Positions 11,401-21,900 of a stretch of 64,000 nt of DNA are shown here, piece by piece; within the stretch, counting starts at the first letter, position 1, and each line of letters starts with the position of its first letter. Source of the DNA: Mesorhabditis belari (lineage: Eukaryota; Nematoda; Chromadorea; Rhabditida; Rhabditidae); contig CAUEEP010000743.1 in NCBI GenBank assembly GCA_958450365.1, positions 5,519,001 through 5,583,000 of the forward strand, read 5' to 3'. The position numbers and the translations under genes were made by a program. The notes beneath the pieces were generated by a model. The model saw nothing but the letters and a program-made list of their open reading frames with translations, was not told the DNA's origin and made no database searches.

Positions 11401-13017
11401 TACGGTAAATGATTTAAAGCTAAACGAAACGAAAATGACGATTTAAAGATAAAAAAAACCTATTATAAGTCTCAAAAAAACCTATTATAGCTCTAAATCC
11501 CCTCTTAAAAACTAGAAAAAACTTATCAAAAACTTTCTGCGAAATCTATTTAAAAAAGTCCTTAACTTGACATCAAAAATATTTATTAGCCGTACGGCTG
11601 ATCGGTGGATTGGATCGTCGTGAATATGTTCTCATACCTTTATAGCTGCTGCAAGTTTTTGTTTATATCGATTCTGTGTTCGTGGATAAACAAAGCCTAG
11701 AAATACAAACGAGTAAAAGGATTATCAATTCGATTTTTACCTTTAAAAACGAAACCCACCGCACCCTGCCCCAATTTATCATCGGTGATCTCAATGAAAA
11801 CGTCGTCGACGAGAAATTTGCCAAGCTCTAAATTTGGACGCTTTCAATTTAGACGCCAATTTTTGCTTCAAACCTCTTTTCATTGCTTTCAATCGCTTTT
11901 GATAGGGAAATATGGTGTCTGGAGCCGGTAAACACATCTTTTTTCCATCTAAATGAAATGAATATAAAAAGCCAAGAATCGTTTTGATAAATATAGGCTA
12001 ATCAAAGTATTTATAGGAGAGTATAGCGTATGGCGGATAGCGTATGGCGGATAGCGTATGGCGGATAGCGTATGGCGGATAGCGTATGGCGGATAGCGTA
12101 TGGCGGATAGCGTATAGCGTATTGCGTATTGCATATAGCGTATTGCATATAGCGTATAGCGTATTGGGTATAGCGTATTGCGTATAGCGTATTGCGTATA
12201 GCGTATAGCGTATAGCGTATTGCTTATAGCGTGCTAATAAAAGTATTTATACTATAAGATAGCGTCCGTAGTGTTCATTTAAATTTTCAAATATCTTTTT
12301 GATATCTTTACCTATGTTTTGCTCTTTATTTTATAACAAAATCTAATATCTAATCGATTCACTTAAAAAAAACAAACGTTTACAAAACCATAGAAGCGCA
12401 AGAGAGTAAAGGGCACTCATCGCGAGAACAGTGGCCCATGGAGTCATATAGGAAATCGAGCAATGCTCCGTGAACTCAGAACCTTGATCCACCAAAACTC
12501 CTGCCTAAAAATACAAAAAAAATAACTAAAACTTGTCTTTTATTATATCTAGAAATCGATAAAGTAATAAAATTTGTGATCTTTATGATTTAGAAGTTTA
12601 TTTTCTCTTTAAACAGTTTAAATTCTACCATAGCATCAATTCTAAAAAGTAAGTTTGCCTGGAATTTCCTCAAAATCTGTAGTGGCTCGAATTTCCTCAA
12701 AATTTTGAAAAAAAACACTTTTGGCACCAGAGTGACCATCAAGTGCCACTACAGATTTTGGGGAAATCGAAGATCGAGGTAAACTTACTTTTTTTTCGGA
12801 CACCCTGTAGATGTTTTTTATTTAATATAGAAAATGAGATCTAATTTTTTTTTAATATAGTCTTAACTTTAAGATCTCAGGTAAAATTTCATCAAATTAA
12901 AAAAAAAATCAAAATTTCATCAAATTTTGCTGTAATCTTTGCCATTTCACAAACTTACTTCTTTTAATTGCACATTTGGATTTCGAGCTTCATGAGCCAT
13001 CCAAAAAAATTGATCTT
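8464..13017 (-). CDS. Single-pass membrane tyrosine-kinase-like receptor with minimal ectodomain
   Basis: Probable start near 13000 (MAHEARNPNVQLKE), then an exon at about 12511-12383 with a short Cys-containing outside part and a transmembrane helix (TPWATVLAMSALYSLALLWF). The kinase follows leftward: Gly loop KLGQGAVGFVFK (11.77 kb), Lys of AAAIK (11.63 kb), helix C LLEEA (10.95 kb), HSNIVALLAVS and hinge VMEWLPGGSLAEYF (10.7 kb), catalytic loop HGDVAARNVLL (10.2 kb), KIGDFGL and PWLPPEI (10.05 kb), FGVLAWECVTLGAEPHY (9.88 kb), and a C-lobe piece ACYREPDRGLTYPSACPAQL (9.14 kb). The AARN signature marks the tyrosine-kinase group; Arg of HRD is Gly, as in human STYK1/NOK, which also has a short ectodomain. 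The exon for helices alphaF-alphaG was not found, and the last two exons down to a stop at 8464-8466 (next to AATAAA) are less certain. Confidence 0.75.
8819..9081. mobile_element. Family B MITE in kinase intron
   Basis: Bounded by TA. Left end CCGTAAGTACTGTAAACACTGTAATAGTA (an extended variant), right end the inverse of CCGTAAATACTGTAATA. Body includes CGTACAGTCACGTAGTCGCA and ACTACGCAACGCTCCGCACC. Confidence 0.9.
9179..9701. mobile_element. Mariner-type non-autonomous element in kinase intron
   Basis: Terminal inverted repeats TAGGTTGATGCATAAGTGTT and its inverse ending GACTTATGCATCAACCTAA, a pattern typical of mariner ends. The interior has no recognisable transposase. It occupies the kinase intron where an alphaF-alphaG exon is expected. 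Confidence 0.85.
10290..10497. repeat. AATTTGT tandem repeat in kinase intron
   Basis: About 200 bp of 7-8 bp units (AATTTGTA, AATTTATA, AATTCGTA). Confidence 0.9.
11085..11407. mobile_element. Family A MITE in kinase intron
   Basis: TA-CCGTATTCTCTTTATTAGTA at the left and its inverse form TACTATTAGTGAGAATACGG-TA at the right. This copy, with the kinase exon to its left, is duplicated in the PEF-1 intron at 20.66-21.01 kb. Confidence 0.9.
12014..12235. repeat. GCGTATGGCGGATA tandem repeat
   Basis: At least eight 14-bp units (GCGTATGGCGGATA) passing into 8-10 bp GCGTATTGC/GCGTATA units. It lies in the kinase intron after the transmembrane exon. Confidence 0.95.
12644..12809. mobile_element. 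Short mariner-type MITE
   Basis: Inner inverted arms AAAAGTAAGTTTGCCTGGAA and inverse; right end TTTCGGACACCCTGTA, a typical Tc1/mariner terminus. It also contains a direct inverse pair around ATCTGTAGTGGC. Left terminus is degraded. Confidence 0.65.
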
Positions 13018-13382
13018 ATTGAAAGAAATTATTGAACTCTTGTAGAAATATAAAAGTAAAAAAGTAAATCGTCAAGAATCAATTCTTGAGTTGTATTTGT
13101 GTCGAGAGTGTTTCTTTGTGTTCTTTTAGAGAAAACTCCTTTCACGAAATGACCTTCACGCCAACAAAAAACGGGTTTTTTTTTTCAGTTTCTCTCCCTT
13201 TTTTAATCAGATAGTAAACTTAAAATCTGGTATAGTTATATACAGGGTGGCTGAAAATTACGTGCGCGCAGCATCAGCATCATAGTTTTAAACAATGTAT
13301 AAAGCATTACTACTCATCTTTTTGTGTTTTAATATTCTTTTTATCGTTGTCGAATAATTTTTTATTAAAAAAGTTGTACATT

Positions 13383-13680
13383 AGTGTGCAGTTTGTGAGA
13401 GAATACCGATGGGGGCAATGATTATTAGGTATTTATTCCGAATCTAGCACAATACTAATCTAGCGAGAAAATACAATAAAATAGAATCAATCGTTGGTTC
13501 AGTGTTTCATAGCAATACGAAAAGCAATACGAAGAGAATATACGGAAAGAGCCTATAAAATGGGCTCCGTCCCTTTTATCCGTCCCTTTATCATAAAAGC
13601 GATCTTTTAGAGGCGGAACAAGAAAATCAGATATTCAAATCAAAACATTAAATAAGATTTCACAGAAAAGAGCCACTTTT
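13383..13680. repeat. Dispersed repeat, copy 1
   Basis: About 300 bp matching 52633-52955 in the same orientation (ACCGATGGGGGCAATGATTA, ATCAATCGTTGGTTCAGTGT, GGGCTCCGTCCCTTTTATC). Neither copy has coding or clear inverted ends, so the class is unknown (retroelement tail or solo LTR possible). Confidence 0.75.
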
Positions 13681-13698
13681 CTGCACAATTAGATATTA

Positions 13699-15113
13699 CA
13701 ATCTGGTGCAAAAGTCTCACTCAACTTTCTGGAACATTTTATCAAAATTCTAAAAACTTTCAAGAGAAACTTTTTAAGTAAAGGGGTTTTTTTTAAACAT
13801 CAAATTCAATATCAAAATAAGCTTCAATATAAAAAAGGTTTCAGAGTTTAGAAATTTAATACAGAAAAGAAAATAATAAATAGTTTAACCTCGAAAATTA
13901 TCTGGTCTTGTTCCATCATTAAAAAAGAAGCTTAGATTAGGATTTTGTTGGTCCTTTTTTAGCCGAAATCACTGCTTTGAGGCATCAAAGCGACCAAACC
14001 ACGTAGAAAAGCTCAAAGAAATTTGTCGCCAAACGTTTCTGATGAAGCTCGACCTTTGTGTTAAACCTCTTTCCCTTGAGTTGGTTCTCTAAATGAGCCC
14101 AAATCTATTCTATGAATTCAAATCCAGAGAATATGGAGGAGCTTTGATCAATTCAACACGGTGAGCAATTCAATCAAGTAGTCGAGCTCTAATTCCATTT
14201 GCAAGCCGAACAACTCGGCCCATCAGAAGCTGACTTTTGTGGCATGGGGCGTTGTCTTGATATAAAGCCTATCCCCGGGGCATATTGGCATTCGAAAATT
14301 GAAACAAATTGTTTTCCATGATCGATTTGTATCCCTGAGAATCCAGCGTTCAGTTGATGAGCGCCAGGGGAACGGGTAAATCTGATCATCGAGCCTGAAA
14401 ACACGTACATCATAAAGCATATCAGCGAAAACACTTACCCCATAGGTGCTACCACCGCCGAATTTAACCGACGGCTTGACATATTTTAGCTTGTATTCTT
14501 GTCCAATTGGTCTTCGGATCAAATGATGGCCGTCGGGATAGTACTTATTGATTTTAGTCTCATCGGTGAAAATGACTCGGGCTCAATCATCGGAAGTCCA
14601 AAACTCGTAGCTCTTTGCAAACGCCACATCTTCCGGTTCTTGGAAATCATTAATGGTGTCTTTGCTGGTCTTCTTGCATACAATCCTGATCGAATCAAGC
14701 GCCTGTTGATGCTCCATCGAGAAATATCTTTGTTAGAAATGACCTTCAACTTCTTGATTCCATGGCTCGAAGTCAGACTTGGGTCGATTGTATGATCCCT
14801 GATGATTACTCGATCTTCGTTCCTTGCTGTAATCGCTGGACGACCACTTTTCGAAGCTCCATGAAGACCTGTTTCCGATTTTGATGCTAGTCGATTCACT
14901 ATCCTTTTATCGCATTTGAAGAGCGTCGCAATAGACGACGATGAATATCCTTCGTTCTTGGCTTGCACAATCTTCTGCTTATCAGGATTTGACAGATATT
15001 TGTGAGACGACATCTAAAAATAAAAATATAATTTTTAAAAATGCATGAGAACAAACAAAGGTAGAGAAAAAACAAAAATTTTCTTAGTAAGACAAGACTT
15101 TTGCACCACACTC
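13699..15113 (-). mobile_element. Tc1-like transposon, 1.4 kb, inactivated
   Basis: TA-flanked ends CAATCTGGTGCAAAAGTC and the inverse of AGAGTGTGGTGCAAAAGTC. It contains a broken transposase on the minus strand. The short, partly matched terminal repeats and internal lesions mark an old copy. Confidence 0.85.
13900..15013 (-). pseudogene. Tc1-like transposase pseudogene
   Basis: Begins at 15013 with MSSHKYLSNPDKQKIVQAKN, a helix-turn-helix (SSSSIATLFKCDKRIVNRLA) and GASKSGRPAIT, then TSSHGIKKLKVISNKDISRW and LIRSGLYARRPAKTPL. The reading frame shifts near 14.52 kb to give RPIGQEYKLKYVKPSVKFGG, and again before a C-terminal remnant APPYSLDLN (compare PPQSPDLNPIE of active Tc1 proteins), which is followed by stops. 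The element cannot encode a working protein. Confidence 0.85.
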
Positions 15114-15929
15114 TAAGCAATTTCTATGATAAATTGAGCTTTTCGTGAATAAAATCCAGATATAAACTCGTTGGCTTCTCACCGAAAGAAATCCTGTTTT
15201 TCTGATTGCATTTTTACAGTTTCCTCTTTCAATGAAACATTCTAACAGATCACTCACAGCGTCACTTTGGGAATAATTTCTTAATTGGTTTTCCCCGGAC
15301 GAGAAAATCCTTTTGAGCTTGTTGTTTTTAAAGCAAAACGGGGTTCGTTTAGTGGATCCCCCTCATCAGTGAGAAAATGGAGGTGAGAGATGAGGAAATG
15401 GAGAGAAATCAAGTGAAGAGCATCAGCTGTGCCTGTGGAGGTGAGGAAGGGATGGGGAGGTGGCCCCCGCAAAGCCCCGCCCCTCCTTTCCCCTCTCTAC
15501 CTCTTCCTGCCTCCAGTTACCTACTCTCGTTTTTTTATCTCCCAGTATCATCATTGTAAATTTGTAATATCAAGTAAAGGCCAGTAAAACTCAACCTACT
15601 TCTAAAGAGCTTTTCCATAGCATTATCTTGAATTAGTCATCTTGAATTAGTCAAATTTTCACTTTTCATATGTAAAAACTTTTATTTTTGATCTTTTTTT
15701 AATCTTCTATCTTTTTTTTAATCTTCTATTTATTTCTATATCTTAAAAAAACAAGTTAAACTTTTATTTCTAAAGCGGAAAACTTTTTTCTTCATCTCTG
15801 AATTGAAAAGAAAATTTAGGTATTCGTTTGAAAGAATTCATTAAAGCAATTCGCAATCTACGTTTTCTAATTTCTAATTTCTAACTTTCCATTCTCAAGT
15901 TTCAAAAACAAAACCAAAAAAAGTATCAA

Positions 15930-18900
15930 ATGGGTTGTGGTCAATCGAGCTCAGGCCGACCGCCTCCACAATCATCCACTGAACTCAGTGAGTTTTTCAT
16001 ATTATATATATATATATATATATGCTTTATTCATGGGGCGAATAGAAGCGAATCAGATAATCATAACTGCATATAACATATTGCTACAATATTCATCTTT
16101 AACTCTAAAATTTTTAAATCCTAAGCAAGTAAAACTTAAAGTTAACGAAGGAAGTTAACGAAGGAAGTTAACGAAGGAAGTTAACGAAAGAAGTTAACGA
16201 GGAAGTTAACGAAAGAAGTTAACGAAGAAAGTTAAGGAAGAAAGTTAACAAAGAAAGTTAAGGAAGAAAGTTAACAAAGAAAGTTAACGCCTTTTTACTC
16301 ACATTTCCTCTTTTTTTTTAAACAGCTATATTTCATAAAAAATAGCGAAAAGTTGACTACAAAAAAGTTTCTTTTTTTACTGAATTCTCATGCTCTCTAG
16401 AAATTTCCCTCCGATTATACGTCATTGAAACAATAAGCTTATAATCCCTTTTCCAAAAGTACTGGTAAGTCAAAAGTTTTAAAATCTAAAATATTTGTTT
16501 TCCTTCACTCATATTTACAAAATTTTTGCATGGTGAGTGGTAACAATTTGCGAACGAAATTGAATCATTTACATTCAATTTTTAAGTCTCTTTCAGCTCT
16601 TAACCTTTACGAAAAAAGCTAATTAGCTAAAATTAACTGCTTTTGAAATAATCTAACATAAAAACCTTAATGATTTCTTGAAGTCAAAGAACTTTAGAGC
16701 ATCAAAATCATTCTCAATCGTTGGATGTGCCGACTCCAAGGAAAGAGTCATCGGCGAGGAAAGCGATCACTCCACCGCCACCCGGGCAACGCCAGGCGAA
16801 GAATTCGAAACGTGCTCCATCTCCACAACCACAACTCAGTAAGCCATCAATGAGAAGAACGGGACTTGGCCGAGTGGCACCTTTGGAGGAGAGATCTTTG
16901 AGAGACTCTCCCTCAACAGTGTCCCCTTGTGAAAGTCCAATTTCTTCTCCATCTCCTCATCCACCACCACCTGCTTTCACTCTACCGCCTCTTCGTAAAG
17001 GTCTTTCCACAAAATCTTTCTTCTCCGAGCCGGCCGAATTGGTTGAATTAGAAGAGCAAGTGCCAGAGATTGAAGAAGAGTATGAGATACGAGAGATCAT
17101 TCATCACGACAATCCACAGCCACAAAAACGACCAGGTTTTAGGAGAATGGTTGATTGTTTGGAGTGATTGTTTGAAGTGATTGTTTGAAGGGATTGTTTG
17201 AAGTGATTTTAAAGCACAAATCTCAGTATTCTTTCCTTTCTTTTCCTTTTTTAGCGTCGTTTTAATCACGTTTATCGAGAGTGAATTCAATTTTTCAATT
17301 TTTCAAATCAATTCAACAAAGTATGCAATTTCTTTCAAATTCTAATACAAAAACTATTCAAAAAATAGATTTAAGATGAAAGATTCGATCTTTTACATAC
17401 ATATCTTTCGATCTTTTTGCTAATTAAAACTCTACTTAGAATGTTATAGTTCTTAGAAATGATGTTCAACGTAAACGAATCCCTTGAGAGCACTAAGATC
17501 ATAGATTTTTTATTTTTTTTTAAAATTTTCTTTAACAAATGATTTTTTAGCAATAAAATCAGCGATATTGATTCAAAAATGGTATCGTCGATGTGCGGCA
17601 AGATTGGAAGCAAGACGGAGAGCCACTTGGAGTATTTTCACCGCTCTCGAATACGCCGGTGAACAAGATCAACTCAAAGTTTGTTGGATTCTTTAAGCTG
17701 TTGATCTTTTCAAAATCTAAATTTATTTCTGAACGTAATCAGCTATTTTTTTTAAAACTCTTTTTATGCTCAAAGTCTTCTAATTTTTTTTGGAAGAGAT
17801 GAGCCACATTGTGCCCTCAGTGATCTTGTTGCAATTTGACATCAAAATTTGAAAAGAATCTTTCATCTGATTCACTCAAGCGTCAATAAATGTTTTATTT
17901 TTAGAATATACGACTAATCCGTAATATTTTTGAGATAAAAACAATCAGAGCATCCCGGAAGATAGAAGAAGAAGAACGAAGACGAAGGAGGAGAAGAAGA
18001 AGAAGAAGAAGAAGACGAAGGAGGAGAAGAAGAAGAAGAAGACGAAGGAGGAGAAGAAGAAGAAGAAGAAGAAGACGAAGGAGGAGAAGAAGAAGAAGAA
18101 GAAGCAGAAGAAGAAGAAGAAGAAGAAGAAGAAGAAGAAGGAGAAGAAGAAGAAGAAGAAGAGGATATTCTAGAGATAGGAAAATAAGGAAAAAAAAGAT
18201 CACTAATCTATCCTTTTTTCCCCTTCATTTTTCATTTTCAAGATTCTCTATAGCAACGAGATCACTGAGGGCACAATGTGGCTCATCTCTTCCAAAAAAA
18301 ATTAGAAAACTCTTTCAATAGACAAATCCCTGTGTTGACGTTAGTTTTGACTCTTCAAGTTAGAGGAAATCAAGTAGAAATTGGAGAAAGTTTCTGGGGA
18401 ATGATCATACTTTTATGTAAACATTGTAATTTGTAAATAGTATGCCATAAAATATTCTTTAGTTGTACGATTTCTTCAGCGATGTGATCTCGACAGTGTT
18501 GGATGAGGAAGGGAAAGGCCCGCATGGACAGGGTCCTCTTCTCGCTGCTCTCAATCATCATTGCAATAAACCGCATGGAGGTTTGATAGTTTTTCTATAG
18601 CTTTTATAGCTTTTATAGCTTTTATAGCTTTGCTTTTATAGCTTTTATAGCTTTTATAGTTTATAGTTTTTATAGCTTTGCTTTTATAGCTCTTATAGCT
18701 TTTATAGTTTATAGCTTTTATGGCTTTTATAACTCTTATAGCTTTTATAGCTTTGCTTTTAAAACTTACTATTACATTTATTCTTCTCTGCTGATCATTA
18801 TTATTTTTAAATCATTAGGAAATTAAGTTAAAACAACTCTTGAGAAAGCATAGACTTGAAGTTAGACTTAGTATGAGATATTTAGCAATCAATTAAATAT

Positions 18901-21900
18901 ATTAACAGGTTTAAACTATTCTAGCAACTACTTAAGCCCTGGATTCGATTTTGGAGTATCGTCATCGTCATCGTTTGCAAAAGAAAAAACCCCAATATTT
19001 CTGTCAAAGGCGCGAATTCGATTACTCGCAGAAAAGAGCTAAGGGTTTTGTGAAAGATAAATGATCTTTATCGTACTCTTATGCTATATTATTGAGTTGG
19101 AGACTATGAAAATGGCGCTGACTTTCAAAAATCTCCACATCATTTATTAATTTTATAATCAAAAAATCTATTATTGCTCGAGAAAATGGCTTTTAAGAGA
19201 TTTTGAAAAGCTTTTGTTTTGTGGATTTTATGGCCTCCTAAATGTAAATCAGTGAAAAATGAGGAGTTTGTTGCTTTCCTTAACCCTTAACGTTTTAGAA
19301 CACATTTAATTATATAAGTAACTCAATTTTTGTAATGATTTTATCAGTCATTTTCTCTAAATTTCTCTAATTTATCGATTTTCTGAAAAAATAATTGAAT
19401 TGAGGCGCTTTTTCAGTTCTATTTCTACCTCGATCGAATTCGCGCTTTTGACGAAAATATTAGGGTTTTGGCAAACGATGACGAGAGATTAAAGAGATCC
19501 AAGCAAAAGCTCGTGATCTCATGGAAGGGGAATTGAAAGGAAGGAGGAAAACAGGTGGTGCTTCGATGCGGAGGGGAAGGGGAAAAGAAATGGCGATTGA
19601 TGAGCCCATCATCAGAGTCCCTTATTCTCTTTCTGACTCTTTTTTTTTCGCCCAAAATATCTCTCATCCTCCTCCAACCGGGAACACTTCAAACACTACA
19701 ATTGAGGAAATTTTTGACTTGATTAACCGCAGCTTTTTGAGGCTTCAAAGTTGGGATTTGATTTGAAATAAGCACTCATAAGTGCGGAGTGAATTCTGAG
19801 CCGAACCTAATTCCATCATCGTTTTGCTCGGCCGTTTCTCTGGTGATTGCTTTGAAATTTTGTCTACAAGTTGAAAATGTCGATTTGTAGAAAAAATTTC
19901 AGGGGAATCGGTCAAGAATTGATCAAGAATTGTTCAAGAATTGGACAAGAATTGTTCAAGAATTGGACAAGAATTGTTCAAGAAAACAAAGGTAGAATTA
20001 GGTTCGAGTTGGAATTTTCCCATGTTTAGTGCATTAAAATTGATGCAAGACTCTTCAAAACCTCATTTTCTTGGGAAAATATCTCTAAGATCATCAAAAC
20101 ATTTCCCATATTTATAGTTGAGTTTAAATGTCTCTATTTCGAGAGGAAAATTACAAAAGTGACTTTTCTAGCGCCAGAAGACGATGATGCGATCCGGAAA
20201 CTTCTTGATGAGACAAATCCAACGAGATTCCCTCTAGAGAAAGGTTTTTGAAATGGTTTTCGAGGAAATTTGACTCGAAATTGGAAAATCACTTGATGAT
20301 TGAATTTTAGGATATAAGGGACCGCATTTGCGACTTCCAATCGACAAAGCGCAAATCGTTGAAATGATTGATGCTTTTAAAGTGAATAAGGTGAAGTTGA
20401 TGGAGAAAAATTATCATTATAAAGACAAAAAAAAGACTATCGTGTTTTCTCTAATAGTAGTGCACCCGAGACGAGTTGATGACTATTTTACGGTTTCGAA
20501 GTTTTCGCAGAAGCTCAAAACTCTAATCCCCCACAAGATCTCATCGTCAGCTACATTTTCCCGACCCCACATCGATAGGTTCTGATAAGCGGTTATCGAG
20601 ATTTCGAGGAATTTAGGGCGACGCTAGAAGATCTAGCCTCTAGAAGATCTAGACCTCTAGAAGACTCACATTGATTTCAAAGGAATCAGATAACTCATCT
20701 AAATTTGGTGAATTCTAACAATTTCACCGCAACATATGTCATTTTGAGCGTATACTCGCGTAGTTGTTAACTATTCTACTGATGGAGTACCGTACTCTCT
20801 CTAATAGTAGTGCAGCCCGGCGAGCCGAGTTGGTGACTATTTACCGCTTCCAAAGTTTTCCCAGAAGCTCAACACTCTAATCCCTCCCAAGATCTCATCG
20901 TTAGTTACATTTTCCGACCCCACATCGATAGGTTCTGATAAGCGGTTCTCGAGATTTCGAGGAATTTAGACGACGCTCTGGGTGCACTACTATCAGAGAA
21001 AATACGGTATACTCTTTAGTAGTTTTCTTTAAAAAATAACAGAAAATCACTTTTCTAGGTTCTTCACCCACGCTATTTACTTCTAGTTTTGCATGAGGCT
21101 CGCAAAATCCTCAAGCAAACCCCCACCGTCGTTCATTTAAGCACAGCCATCAGCAATCAGGTTTCACAAATTCGTTTTCAAAACAACAATCACAATATCA
21201 AAATCTCAGATCACAATCACCGGCGATTTACATGGGAAATTTGATGATCTATGTATTATATTGTACAAGGTTTGTTTCCCGAAAGAAATCACTTGACACT
21301 TTCTTCAAATGACTACTAAAACTAACTCCCCAAAGCGAGTCAATTTTTTCTGAAAAAAAAATGACACTCAGTCACGCGAAATTCACTCCTAAACACTTCG
21401 CAAAGAGTCAATAAGAAATTATTTCGAAACACTTTCATTCCTCCGTAGTATAGTGGTTAGTATCCGCGTCTGTCACATGCGAGACCCGGGTTCAATTCCC
21501 GGCCGGGGAGAGGAAGTTTTGGTTTTGGGTTTTTATTGATTTCATTGAACGTGATTTCGCCAATATTCGTCTTTTGGACTATTTTCGAAAAGTTTAACGG
21601 AAATTGTAAATTTCCTGTGATTCGGATTTTTGTGAACACGTTCTATTTCGGTTTATTTCAATTTCGTCATTTCAATAAGTAAAACTGTTTGTTTTCTATA
21701 AAGATTTGAAGTCGAATCTATAAAGAATAAAGAAATTTTCTATAAAGAATTTTCTATAAAGATTTCTTTCTATAAAGAATCTTTTAAAAGTAATGGAGAG
21801 TTGTTTTGTCGGTATTTTTTCAGCGATTTATCAGATGAAATGAGTGGGAGAGGTTTTGGAAGTAAAAGATCGTGAAAAAGACGGGCTGGGGTGTGAGATT

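Larger units (their letters stand above)
13018..15929. other. Intergenic region with a dead transposon and the likely PEF-1 promoter
   Basis: Divergent interval between the kinase (-) and PEF-1 (+). Holds a dispersed repeat (13383-13680), a Tc1-like relic (13699-15113) and a GC-rich patch at about 15370-15520 including GCCCCGCCCCTCC, similar to an Sp1-type GC box and unusual in this AT-rich window. No host gene seen. Confidence 0.65.

Noticed and set aside
16400..16466. Candidate extra pef-1 exon after CTCTCTAG
   Set aside because: All three frames contain a stop before the GTAAGT donor, and exons 15930-15987 and 16698-17135 join in phase directly.
17901..18203. Poly-Leu/Arg membrane-like frame
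   Set aside because: Antisense translation of the (GAA)n tract in a pef-1 intron.
19425..19766. Possible nested gene in pef-1 intron 4
   Set aside because: Open on both strands with somewhat higher GC, but no recognisable domain, no splice partners, and the flanking pef-1 exons join in phase without it.
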